DNA of 64,000 nt from Parapristionchus giblindavisi (taxonomy: Eukaryota > Nematoda > Chromadorea > Rhabditida > Diplogasteridae). The notes below the pieces were generated by a model. That model did not search any database. It worked only from the letters and a program-made list of their open reading frames with translations, and had not been told where the DNA came from. Where the stretch lies: NCBI GenBank assembly GCA_943737045.1, contig CALSFV010000015.1, positions 1,238,501 to 1,302,500 of the forward strand, read 5' to 3'. Position 1 is the first letter of the stretch. The number at the start of each line of letters is the position of its first letter. The translations under genes were made by a program, and so were the position numbers. Below, piece by piece: positions 1 through 10,414 of this stretch.

Positions 1-78
1 TGGTAAAAGATCAAGCCGGCAGTTATCAGTAATCGATTGTAATAGTCACAAAATCATTTATCACTAATTTTGTTCCAG

Positions 79-143
79 TTACGTGTCTGCCTGTCGTAAC
101 TTGCTCAGTACGCTTTGAGCTGCACCTGCTTGGGACTCTACAG
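79..143 (+). CDS. Possible internal exon (unknown gene)
   Basis: This 65-base segment lies between a good acceptor (TTTGTTCCAG) and a good donor (CAG/GTATGCC). Only one frame is open: two bases, then 21 codons ending in phase 0. That phase does not match the long open frame of the next candidate exon (502-649), so either another exon intervenes or one of the two is spurious. An identical copy lies on the - strand in the right arm. No family recognised. Confidence 0.3.
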
Positions 144-501
144 GTATGCCAAGTGATCGATTTTAAATATAAATAAATGCAAACAATAGTAAAAGTATGG
201 GGATGTATGTAGTAGATCGATTTGAATTTATTTAAAAATCGATCAATAGATTTGTTTTGTAGTTAGTTTTGAATATGCGAAGTAATGTAGTATTACTATT
301 ATTGAAATTACATGAATCAGTCGTCATTGTAGTCATATTTCAGACGGTCGTTCTCCGAATTTGCTGTTTCTTCATTCATACTCTATTCTATCAGAGAAGT
401 TTTTCATCTATACTTTTAGAAAACAAATTATTTTAAAGCGTATTCTTTATAATCTTAATTTTCTAATTTCTTATACATTGGTACTTTGTGCTTACTTTCA
501 G

Positions 502-649
502 ATTCGTCGGCGGTTACACTGTCGACCATTGTGATGATACCGTAACCTGGACGTCTAGTAGAGCCTCTACCGTATCCGTGATGCGTCTGTGTGATCGTCT
601 GTATATCACAAACTTCGTGTATGTGAAGAAGGGTGAAGAAGGTGAATAA
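502..649 (+). CDS. Possible terminal exon (unknown gene)
   Basis: After the acceptor CTTACTTTCAG at 501, a frame starting with one leftover base stays open for 48 codons and ends in TAA at 649. That stop overlaps an AATAAA signal. The peptide begins FVGGYTVDHCDDTVTW and ends in a charged KKGEEGE tail. The family is not recognised. The right-arm copy (- strand, near 3112-3196) shares the first 28 codons or so and then hits a different stop, so at most one copy is likely intact. A chance open frame of this length is possible. Confidence 0.35.
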
Positions 650-744
650 ATTGAATTGGCGGAGTAAATGATGGTAATTTCAATTTTGGTTTATCTTATA
701 GTTAAACCGACATGATAAGGCGCGCTCAGTAACAGCTTATACTC

Positions 745-891
745 TACACATAGAGAAAAAATGTAACATAAGACCTGTGAAGTGTTATCTAAATATATTT
801 AGTACTTTGGGTGTTAAATAGCTCAAAAAGTGTTAAATACAACTGTTCACAGATCTCATGTGGTATGGATTGCACCTCTTTTCTCTGTGTA
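745..891. mobile_element. Palindromic MITE, TACACA/TGTGTA ends
   Basis: Imperfect palindrome of about 147 bases with ends TACACATAGAGAAAA and TTTTCTCTGTGTA and inner arms holding AAGACCTGTGAAGTGTTA. A second, better-preserved copy lies at 51548-51690. There is no coding capacity, so it is a non-autonomous element. Confidence 0.7.
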
Positions 892-1413
892 AGTTTAAAT
901 AGTCATCCACTCTATCTAATTGTAAGGGACTTAGAAAAGACCAAGTTTTCTGGCCGAATCAGAACATTTGGAGCATAACAATAATGGTCACAAAATAAGT
1001 TTAAAAAAGGGTTTCACAACGTCAAGTCGCCATGCATGAATTTAGTGTTGAATATAGGGGGTGGGCGCCAGGACTTCGTGTGCCTTGAATAACGGGTTGT
1101 ACCTTTACCTTTATAGGGGGTGGGTATGATTCTCTTAATTCATCTAAACGTACATGCGAACTATTCTTTCGACTGACTCTGGCTTCGTCTTGATCTTTGA
1201 TCTTTCAGCCCTGATCTTTGTTGTTTGCGACTATTATCCCTAACATACATAGTACTCTTTCTATCGTTCACCAATTCGATCTAAAAAATGGTTAAATGCT
1301 CCAGTTTTGCCTCCGGTCCAGCCGATTTTCGAGTCCGATCCACCCGATGTTAATATGGATGATTTGGTTGCCGTGAGTTTTCTCCATTACTCTCGTAATG
1401 CGAGGATTGACCC

Positions 1414-2780
1414 ACTATATTACAGTGTAGCCTAAAAGTCATGGGACACTTTTTCATTTTTTTATAACTTTTGAACCAGGAAAGCAATCAAGCTGATCTT
1501 TTGAGGCAAGGTACAGAATTTATCAAGGAATACAACCATGATGTGGTGGTGTAATTAAATTAGTTCACTGATGCGTAGTGATGACACAGCCGAAGTGCAC
1601 TTCTTTTGAAAATTCCCATTTCTTTAGTGAACAGCCCTGTTCTTCAGGAACACTGTGAGAGTGGAGGCCCCACTAGGGCTGTACAGTCAAACAATCCGGA
1701 ATGGCTCCCACTCCGATTTCAAGCTGTAGCAGCCTCGAAACTTTGACCCCCAAAATTTATAACTCAGCTTCTAGATGTACTAACAACCCGTTCTAAGTGC
1801 TGAAATGATGCTAGTGGCGAGTAATGTTTATCCCCAGATTACGGTAATCATGGCTCGCCATTTGCCCTCAGGTCATAAAATAATTTTTTTTGGGGAGGAC
1901 CGATTTTGAGACCCTACCGTTCAGAGGGCGGGTCTTCTAAAATTATGATTCCTGTGCAAGCAGCTTTGTAATGTATCATATATGTATTTCCCTTATTTTG
2001 GTTAAGTTCCGATTCCTTTAAGACCCGCAGCAAACGCTCTGCTGCGGACTACTCGGTTGTAGCGAATAAAGATCAAAATATAAAGATCAAAGATCAAAGT
2101 TCAGAAATAGTGCAAAAACATTTGTGAACATCTCTAACATGCATTGATACTCTGAAACTAAGAGATTTCATCAATAGATGGCCAGGGGCGAGAGCAGTAA
2201 CAGAGAAAGCGCAAGAGCGCGGACCGAGTAGACCTCAGAATAAAGTTTGCTGCGGGTCTGAAAGGAATCGGAACTTAACCAAAATAAGGGAAATAAATCT
2301 ATGATACATTGCAAAGCTGCTTGCCAAGAAACCATAATTTTAGAAGAACTGCCCTCTGAACGGTAGGGTCTTAACATCAGTCCTTCCAAAAAAAAACGTT
2401 TTTTATGCCCTGAGGGCAAATGGCGAGCTACGACTACCATATTGTGGGGATAAACATGTCTGGCCACTAGCATCATTTTGGCACTTAGAACGAGTCGTTA
2501 GCACATCTAGAAGCTGAGTTGTAAATTTTCGGGGTCCAAGTTGCGACCCTGCTGCTGCCTGAAATCGGAGTCGGAGCCATTCCGGATTGTGTGACTGTGC
2601 AGCCCTAGTGTGTGTCTCCACTCTCAAAATGTTTCAGAAGAACAGGACTTTTCACTAAAGAAATGGGAATTTTCAAAAGAAGTGCACTTCGGCTCAGCTT
2701 GATTGCTTTCCTGGTTCAAAAGTTATAAAAAAATGAAAAAGCGTCCCATGACTTTTGACCTATACTGTATATAGTCTATA
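1414..2780. repeat. Older imperfect inner inverted repeat
   Basis: Roughly 1414-2060 is the inverted, visibly diverged counterpart of about 2200-2780. Shared landmarks include GTCATGGGAC, GAACCAGGAAAGCAATCAAG, the block around ATCATTTTGGC/GCTGAAATGATG, and AAGACCCGCAGCAAA. The left arm carries about 80 extra bases near 1495-1590. Open frames here (for example 2171-2476 on the - strand) are probably fortuitous. This resembles an old fold-back element inside the younger outer repeat. Confidence 0.75.
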
Positions 2781-3697
2781 TATGACTCATACGAATGCCG
2801 TATTAAAAAAGTAAGCCTGTGATAGGAGATATTAGTAGGTAGTTATATTTCCTATCATTGTCGTTTTCCGTTCGATTATTAATCATTTCTCAATATTTGC
2901 TTATGTGGTGTTACATTTGGCTTACGTGGACGTCTCCATCGTTACGGCAGACGCACGTATGACAAATTTAACACCGCATAAATTTTTATTTTATCTCACT
3001 ATTATTTGTATTGATACGAACACTTTATTTGCCGAATAAATTATTAAATCCACGTGGTTTTGTGCAAGTAGCCGTGCTACAGTATATGTAACCGGCAGAT
3101 GTGAGCTACAAACGCATCACGGATACGGTAGAGGCTCTACTAGACGTCCAGGTTACGGTATCATCACAATGGTCGACAGTGTAACCGCCGACGAATCTGA
3201 AAGTAAGCACAAAGTACCAATGTATAAGAAATTAGAAAATTAAGATTATAAAGAATACGCTTTAAAATAATTTGTTTTCTAAAAGTATAGATGAAAAACT
3301 TCTCTGATAGAATAGAGTATGAATGAAGAAACAGCAAATTCGGAGAACGACCGTCTGAAATATGACTACAATGACGACTGATTCATGTAATTTCAATAAT
3401 AGTAATACTACATTACTTCGCATATTCAAAACTAACTACAAAACAAATCTATTGATCGATTTTTAAATAAATTCAAATCGATCTACTACATACATCCCCA
3501 TACTTTTACTATTGTTTGCATTTATTTATATTTAAAATCGATCACTTGGCATACCTGTAGAGTCCCAAGCAGGTGCAGCTCAAAGCGTACTGAGCAAGTT
3601 ACGACAGGCAGACACGTAACTGGAACAAAATTAGTGATAAATGATTTTGTGACTATTACAATCGATTACTGATAACTGCCGGCTTGATCTTTTACCA

Positions 3698-4804
3698 TTT
3701 TAGTCAAAAATGCGGCCTAATTGGTGAGGAGTATTCAAACAAATGGTCACTTGAACCAATATGCACTTCCAGTGTATATAAAAATAATATTAACTGAATA
3801 TTCTCACCTCGTTTTCAATCGCAGGATCATATGCAGATCCTACACAACAATCACAAAGGATTTCATGATTCACGAGGACACAACAAACACGTATATCGGC
3901 TGCCTGAACAAAGAATGATGAAAATATTGAAGGAGAGATTGATTTGCATGACTACATTAGCTTAGTGACAAGAGTATTTTCAATTTTACAAGAAAATTTC
4001 ACATGATGCAACAAACCTGTTAATCGATCTCATCCGATTCTTCCTCGCCATGAGCAGTTGACCACGTTGACCACGTTGGAGAGCTACAATGTCTTCACAA
4101 AGCGTCAAGGTAATTAAGAGCAATGAATGTACTACTGACAAGATAACAACAAGTGTGACCATGATAGCTTTAACTCTATATTAAAAAATACGGCATGACT
4201 TATCTGAGATGGAACGACCAGAAATGATCAGCGCGGAGCAGTATGATGTCATCTACGCATCTGTTATGATTGAACTTAGCACGAAAGTAAAAGAAACGAG
4301 ATGCCGTTAATGAGACATGGGAAAACAGTGTAACTTACTTTGTTCGGGCACTTTCGGCTACGATAGCCTTCTGGACCATTTCGCTTCGCGATAAAACGAC
4401 GCCCGTGCTGTTGGAGAAGCGCTGAAACCACAAATGTCATTGAACAGAACGTAGATTCCACAAATAATTAATTAAGAAAGAAAAATAATGACACTTGAGC
4501 AAGACTTGGCTAAGTGCCAGGAAAAAACATTTTTGGGGACTACCTATTTCCCGGTTCCGGTTCTGTGATATCATCGGAACGATTTATTAATAAATAAAAG
4601 TGATGATTTTGTGAAAAACGCAATATAAAAATGCAATTCTCGCGGACTAACTAGATTAGAGTGAAAGAAAAATAATGAAAAGAAAGAGAGATCACGAAAA
4701 TGCCTCATTCGGCCATAATCGCCGTTGAATCACCAGAGTGGCTCAGAGTGCTTCTGGCGATTCATGATCCAATGAATTTTCGATGTACGATATATATATA
4801 TATT
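3698..4804. other. Unassigned spacer left of the gene array
   Basis: About 1.1 kb with no convincing exon chain, RNA gene or repeat family seen. A short AT run at 4789-4804 precedes the point where similarity to the tandem units begins (about 4805). The open frames at 3721-3918 and 4700-4915 have no supporting splice context. Confidence 0.5.
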
Positions 4805-4916
4805 ATACTGGACTTCAAATTATGCGGTCCTTTATGCTGTATAATACAACGAGGTTTACTATTCGAAATTAAAAATGCTACGAGGAATGATGTTAAGTCG
4901 ATTTTCGATAATTAAG

Positions 4917-5899
4917 GTAATCTCTGTCTTCTAAATGGTGAAGAAACGCCTTTTAAGAAGCCGAGAGAGGATGATATGAGTGAACTCGTCAGAGTATATA
5001 AGGTGATCATTATGATTTCGCCTCTTTTTTTTTAAACAACAATCTCCTTCTCCGAAAACTCAAGAAGGCGTGTGCGGAAAAACGTTTTCGAAAAATTCTA
5101 AAAACGAAAAAATATCAACATTTTATTTCGAAAAAATTTTCGTGTCATATGATTCATATTTTTAGTGTTTCCGAGCTTGATTTTTTGTTTCATTATTTTC
5201 AACAAGCAATTCGATATTTACTAGTTCTTAATATTAATTGTAGTATTACATAATGCATATTGCTATGCAAATCAATATATTTAATTGTAAATTTTGAAAT
5301 ATGCTGATTTATAGGAGTTATCGAATTCCATCCAAGAAAAAGAAGATCTCAAAGGTCAATTGAAAGAGAATACCGATAGGCACTATCAATTGATCTCGAA
5401 TATTTTCAATATTCGTGCGAAAGAGGTAGATATATTTATCAGTTAAAAGCCCTACATCCAAATCTGGGGGTGGGGTTGGGGAAGGCTAGACTGTGTCCTG
5501 ATCCTTGGTGTTTCTTTTACCTTGTAGAATAGCTTTCTGATTAAATGTAAGACCATTTTATTGATTTATGATTCTTGATAGAGTAGAAAAAAAGTAAATT
5601 AAAAAATGCATATTCATAAATTTTGTTTTCAGCATAAGCTTGTCCAGTTCTACGATATTCTGCACCCGGATGGAACTACTAACGCATTGGTCAATTTAAC
5701 CGAACTCCATTTGATCTGTACTTTTCTCTGCTATGATGATTCTTTTGATGTATATACCATTAGTAAACATTTATCTCCTAATGAACATGTATTTGTTTCC
5801 ACTCCATTTGATGAGGTGGAAGTACAGCTTGATGTTAATGGTTCGCCATCGAGTGAACATAAGTATGTTGAGAGAATATCCAAGCTGACGCTTAAGTAA
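4917..5899 (+). pseudogene. Type-B family gene lacking exons 1-2 (array edge)
   Basis: This copy has exons 3 (4917-5002), 4 (5315-5425) and 5 (5633-5899), all open and nearly identical to the type-B genes of the array. The sequence homologous to the array begins near 4805, inside intron 2, so the start codon and most of the GYF-like domain are missing. No replacement first exon was found upstream, making it a probable 5'-truncated pseudogene at the left edge of the array. A polyadenylation signal AATAAA follows at 5991. One T more than in the other units is present in intron 3. Confidence 0.85.
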
Positions 5900-6061
5900 C
5901 TATTGAATATGAATACATTGTATGTATTTCATTTCCAACCGTTGTTGAGTTTTTTTTGTTTCGTTTCTGTTGTTATTTTTTGTCTCGTTCAATAAATTCT
6001 TTTCTCTTCATCATCGAAATATTTATCAATCTTCATTCTGTTCGTTACAGTTAATCATATA

Positions 6062-6892
6062 TCAGGCATCTTTCCTAAGAATTGACCGATTCTACTACAC
6101 ACTTTTGAGTTGACTCCCTCTTTTCTCCACAGCATAGGCCGAATTGCTAGGTTATCGAATTTTAAAATGCGGTCAGGTTTTTCAATTTTCGGCAAATTCG
6201 GCTCAAAATGTGGTCAGGTTTTTCGATTTTTGTGCAATTTTGGCTCAAAATGCGGTCAGGTTTTTCGATTTTTGGGAAATTTAGGCTCAAAATGCGGTCA
6301 GGCTTGGTACTTTGTAACATACTTTTCGAGCTATGCTCCACAGTTTTCGATGCCCCTTGGGTAGGACATCCCAGATACAGAGTTGTAAGGATGGTAGATC
6401 AAACGTCTCTCCAGGAGCTCACGTCAAAGTTCGTCGTTGAGGCTCCTTCCGATGCGATTTTCACGGCTCACAGTAGAGCTATGAAAAAGTTTCCATCAAA
6501 TGAAATGTGTATTTTCTCGAGTACTTTCAGATAAAAATGTGAAAATGCAACTTTTTAATTTTTCTTTCCCTAAGGAATTGATCGCGTTCCATAGTCCCGG
6601 GAAAGATTTTTTTACAGGCTCAATCGATAGAGCTCGTTCACAGCTTTCATTTAAGCTCTTGAGAGACGATTTTCATGGGGATTTGGCTGAATTACATCCA
6701 AAAAACTGCATTTAAATGCTGGTAGATCACTAATAGTCGAATTGATCTACTCGCCATTGTCGGATCCTTAAAACTCTGTATCTGGGATGTCCTACCCAAG
6801 GGGCATCGAAAACTGTGGAGAACAGAGGGGGTCAACTCAAAAGTGTGTAGTAAATCGGTCGATTTTGGTCAGTTCTTAGGAAAGATGCCTGA
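6062..6892. mobile_element. Fold-back element, unit 1 copy
   Basis: A palindromic element of 831 bases with ends TCAGGCATC and GATGCCTGA, flanked by TATA/TA. A second arm pair surrounds the core (ATCCCAGATACAGAGTT versus AACTCTGTATCTGGGAT). A related gene's 3' flank (about 51838-51880) has the same flanking sequence without the element, giving an empty site. Other copies: 10415-11736, 15259-16580, 20103-22905 (interrupted). The TA flank suggests a Tc1/mariner-related MITE, but there is no transposase. Confidence 0.8.
6133..6335. mobile_element. hAT-like MITE nested in the fold-back element
   Basis: Ends CATAGGCC and GAGCTATG, flanked by an exact 8-base duplication CTCCACAG (6125-6132, 6336-6343). 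Its core is about 3.5 tandem units of 42 bases containing GCGGTCAGGTTTTTCGATTT. Further copies sit in units 2-4 and, in reverse orientation, at 43042-43244. An 8-base duplication is the hallmark of the hAT superfamily. Confidence 0.8.
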
Positions 6893-7182
6893 TATATATG
6901 GAGTGATTTTGTTCCAATTTGTTCATTCACCGCGATACCGATTCGTATCCTTATGGTTGAAAAGATTATCAGGAAGAGTCGGCTTTCTTTGATCTACCAT
7001 AATCGATAATTATCTCCCTGTATATTTTCTTATTAGCTAATATTTCCTACAATTCTAAAATAAGAAAAAAATCGGAAACAGATCACCACTTTATTTCAGA
7101 GAATCTGTACTTTTTCTCACCTAGTTCCTTCTTTGTAAGCGAATAGTGTCTATCTATTAAATGATTTTGTTTGTTTCTTCAG

Positions 7183-8494
7183 ATGGTTCTTATCTTCTAC
7201 AAGGACGACTCGGGTAATGTCAGGTATTATATGACATATGATTTACTTTGATGTTTCTTAGACGAACATCAATTTGAGTGGTCTGAGAAAAGTAAAGCGA
7301 ACGAAGAGTCAGTACGCAAGAGTGAGAGAACGTAGACGGTTACGGTAAAGAGTTCCGTAATTTTTGTGTTTTGCTATGTTTTATTTGACCGTAATGGAGA
7401 TACGCTGTTCTGAGGCTAACTTATTAATTTACAGAGGTCCTTTATCGATTGCTGAGGCAGAAGGACTTCGACAGAGTGGAGTAATCAATGATAAGACGGT
7501 GATTCGAATGATTGAGAGTAATAGTGAAGCGAAGTTTCAAACACTCGGTATTCAATCGATTTATTCCTGATTACTGTAATATTTACTTATTCTCTTACGT
7601 TACAGAATATCTGTGCAAGATCAATGGTAAAAAGTCTCCGTTCTTGATCGCTCCGGGAGAGATCAAAGATCAAAAGGAGGAAACAACAGAACTTGTCAGG
7701 CTTTATAAGGTATACAAATGTTTTTTAATGAATAAATGTGGGAATTGACTAATTCACTCGTTCTTTCCACAGTGAAAAAAATACTATATTAAAAATACTT
7801 AAAGGAATTATCGATTGCTATTCAAGAAAGGGACGAATTGAAAGAAAAATTGAAAGACAAGTCTGATCAATACGATCGATTAATCTCGGACATTTTCAAT
7901 AGTCACGCAAGCAAGGTATGAGCATATCGATAGGTAGACTGCTGTGGCCGTATGCATGAACAACGGAAAATCGTTTTCCGGGAAAATGTGAAGTAATTAG
8001 CGTAGGCGGAAGCGTTTTCCGAAAATTCTCCGCCTACGCTAATGACGTCACATTTTTCCGGAAAACGAATTTCCGTTGTTCATGCATACAGCCACTGTTG
8101 AAAACTGTAATTACATATAGTGATAAATAGTATTTCTAATTGTAATAGTTTGACTAAAGTGTTCTCACCATCGATTTGTTTTTAATGAATGCAACTATCC
8201 ATAATATCGTTTTAGGATCATCTCGTGCAATTATGCAGAGTGGACGGACTTCAGATGGAGGGCAAGGCCGCTTATGTATTGGTCAATTTAACTGACCTTC
8301 GTTTGAGTTATCAGTTTTTCATTCAACCCCTTTTATTCGATCAGTTTAAGGACATTGAATTTTTATTTCCCTATGAAAGGAAACTTGTTGTCATACAAAC
8401 ATACAATTACATTAAAGTAAACCTTGTTGTAAATGATTCTCCGTCCAATAATCACAAATACTTTAAAATTATTAGTTCAATAATTCACGAGTAG
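7183..8494 (+). CDS. Type-A GYF-like/coiled-coil family gene, copy 1
   Basis: Five exons: 7183-7223, 7435-7547, 7606-7709, 7805-7915, 8216-8494; 215 residues. Residues about 2-70 resemble an SMY2-type GYF domain: FYKDDSGNVRGP, a middle L...SGVI, then FQTL and NGKKSPF. Canonical W and the Y-F of GYF are replaced. Residues about 86-122 (exon 4) form a charged coiled coil; exon 5 is the family-specific C-terminal module with NLTDLRLSY and VNLVVNDSPS. The start is taken because TTTCTTCAG directly abuts ATG, as at spliced-leader sites. A GATAAA signal lies at 8596, followed by two hairpins. The type-B partner starts 329 bases downstream. GYF domains usually bind proline-rich peptides; that role is doubtful here. 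Intron 4 contains a MITE. Confidence 0.85.
7945..8094. mobile_element. Palindromic MITE in intron 4 of type-A gene
   Basis: Near-perfect palindrome of 150 bases, ends TGGCCGTATGCATG and CATGCATACAGCCA, arms holding TTAGCGTAGGCGG and TGACGTCACATTTT. Copies at the same intron position: 12789-12938, 17633-17782, 49241-49390. Another is at 44698-44837 in a different gene. It was therefore present before the A-gene duplications. Confidence 0.85.
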
Positions 8495-8640
8495 TTGACT
8501 GATTGACTGAATTGTATATATGTATGTATCTCCGATATTTCGGAAATTCTGGTGTTATTGATTTTGTTTTGTTTTGTTTTTGTTGTTTCTCGTACGATAA
8601 ACTTCTTTGTTCTAATCATCATTGATATATTGGTCTTAGA

Positions 8641-8696
8641 TACTGTTCGAAACAGTAAACTATATTTATCTTCTATTGATACTGTTCGTAGCAGTG
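8641..8696 (+). other. Two 3'-flank hairpins after type-A gene
   Basis: TACTGTT-CGA-AACAGTA (8641-8657) pairs over seven base pairs. TACTGTT-CGT-AGCAGTG (8680-8696) pairs with two G-T wobbles. Both lie about 45-100 bases beyond the polyadenylation signal, before the type-B start. Confidence 0.7.
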
Positions 8697-8822
8697 AACT
8701 TCTGTCTACCTTCTTTCGAAAATCATAAAATAAGAAGACAATTACTGTAAATCAACGAATTTACAAGGCAGTTTATAAATAGTGAGACTCTGTCGTATCT
8801 ATTTCACTCATCTATATTACAG

Positions 8823-10252
8823 ATGCCTACTGAAATCTACTACAAGGACAAATCTGGTGAAATCAGGCACGAGATCCATTCCATTTTCTTTGAGAAATAA
8901 TGTATACTGTATTTGCAGAGGTCCATTATCGATTCCCGAGGCAGAAGCTCTTCGTAGTTGTGGAATTATCGATCAAAATACGGAGATTCGTATAGTTGAA
9001 AAAGATGATGAGAAGGAATTCAAGACTCTTGGTATATTTTTTTTCATTTTTGGTAGGACTTCTTTCGAGTAAAATTTCTAAAATTAGTCTGAAATTCCGA
9101 TTGTACTATTTTTTTCTCGTTTTGGCTGATATATCAAACCTGACTTTTACAAGATATTATACTGGACTTCAAATTATGCGGTCCTTTATGCTGTATAATA
9201 CAACGAGGTTTACTATTCGAAATTAAAAATGCTACGAGGAATGATGTTAAGTCGATTTTCGATAATTAAGGTAATCTCTGTCTTCTAAATGGTGAAGAAA
9301 CGCCTTTTAAGAAGCCGAGAGAGGATGATATGAGTGAACTCGTCAGAGTATATAAGGTGATCATTATGATTTCGCCTCTTTTTTTTAAACAACAATCTCC
9401 TTCTCCGAAAACTCAAGAAGGCGTGTGCGGAAAAACGTTTTCGAAAAATTCTAAAAACGAAAAAATATCAACATTTTATTTCGAAAAAATTTTCGTGTCA
9501 TATGATTCATATTTTTAGTGTTTCCGAGCTTGATTTTTTGTTTCATTATTTTCAACAAGCAATTCGATATTTACTAGTTCTTAATATTAATTGTAGTATT
9601 ACATAATGCATATTGCTATGCAAATCAATATATTTAATTGTAAATTTTGAAATATGCTGATTTATAGGAGTTATCGAATTCCATCCAAGAAAAAGAAGAT
9701 CTCAAAGGTCAATTGAAAGAGAATACCGATAGGCACTATCAATTGATCTCGAATATTTTCAATATTCGTGCGAAAGAGGTAGATATATTTATCAGTTAAA
9801 AGCCCTACATCCAAATCTGGGGGTGGGGTTGGGGAAGGCTAGACTGTGTCCTGATCCTTGGTGTTTCTTTTACCTTGTAGAATAGCTTTCTGATTAAATG
9901 TAAGACCATTTTATTGATTTATGATTCTTGATAGAGTAGAAAAAAAGTAAATTAAAAAATGCATATTCATAAATTTTGTTTTCAGCATAAGCTTGTCCAG
10001 TTCTACGATATTCTGCACCCGGATGGAACTACTAACGCATTGGTCAATTTAACCGAACTCCATTTGATCTGTACTTTTCTCTGCTATGATGATTCTTTTG
10101 ATGTATATACCATTAGTAAACATTTATCTCCTAATGAACATGTATTTGTTTCCACTCCATTTGATGAGGTGGAAGTACAGCTTGATGTTAATGGTTCGCC
10201 ATCGAGTGAACATAAGTATGTTGAGAGAATATCCAAGCTGACGCTTAAGTAA
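8823..10252 (+). CDS. Type-B GYF-like/coiled-coil family gene, copy 1
   Basis: Exons 8823-8866, 8919-9031, 9271-9356, 9668-9778, 9986-10252; 206 residues. The GYF-like part reads EIYYKDKSGEIRGP, then a GIID segment and NGEETPF. Exon 3 is the short form (28 codons, ending SELVRVYK). Exon 4 is a 37-residue coiled coil and exon 5 the C-terminal module, with NLTELHL, SPNEHV and VNGSPSSEH. ATTACAG abuts the ATG. The first donor is GC (AG/GCACGAG) where a sister gene has GT. The exon 3 acceptor is an unusual ATTAAG. The gene spans the border between units 1 and 2. Its partner, type A, ends 329 bases upstream, and an AATAAA follows near 10344. Function unknown beyond the GYF-like similarity. Confidence 0.83.
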
Positions 10253-10414
10253 CTATTGAATATGAATACATTGTATGTATTTCATTTCCAACCGTTGTTG
10301 AGTTTTTTTTGTTTCGTTTCTGTTGTTATTTTTTGTCTCGTTCAATAAATTCTTTTCTCTTCATCATCGAAATATTTATCAATCTTCATTCTGTTCGTTA
10401 CAGTTAATCATATA

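Larger units (their letters stand above)
1..3697. repeat. Large inverted repeat with 586-base arms
   Basis: Positions 1-586 read on the + strand match positions 3697-3112 read on the - strand with no difference found by eye. Both arms are the same length and diverge just after ATGCGT (left) and ACGCAT (right). The left arm starts at the window edge, so the repeat may extend further left. The spacer holds an older, imperfect inner inverted repeat. Near identity implies a recent inverted duplication, gene conversion, a long-TIR element or an assembly fold-back; the sequence cannot separate these. Confidence 0.9.

Noticed and set aside
2171..2627. Two - strand open frames in the inner palindrome
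   Set aside because: Overlapping frames inside a diverged inverted repeat with no splice signals or recognisable motifs.
6110..6715. Three + strand open frames repeated in every unit
   Set aside because: They follow the 42-base MITE repeats and the fold-back arms; starts are not true ATGs in good context and no family resemblance is seen.
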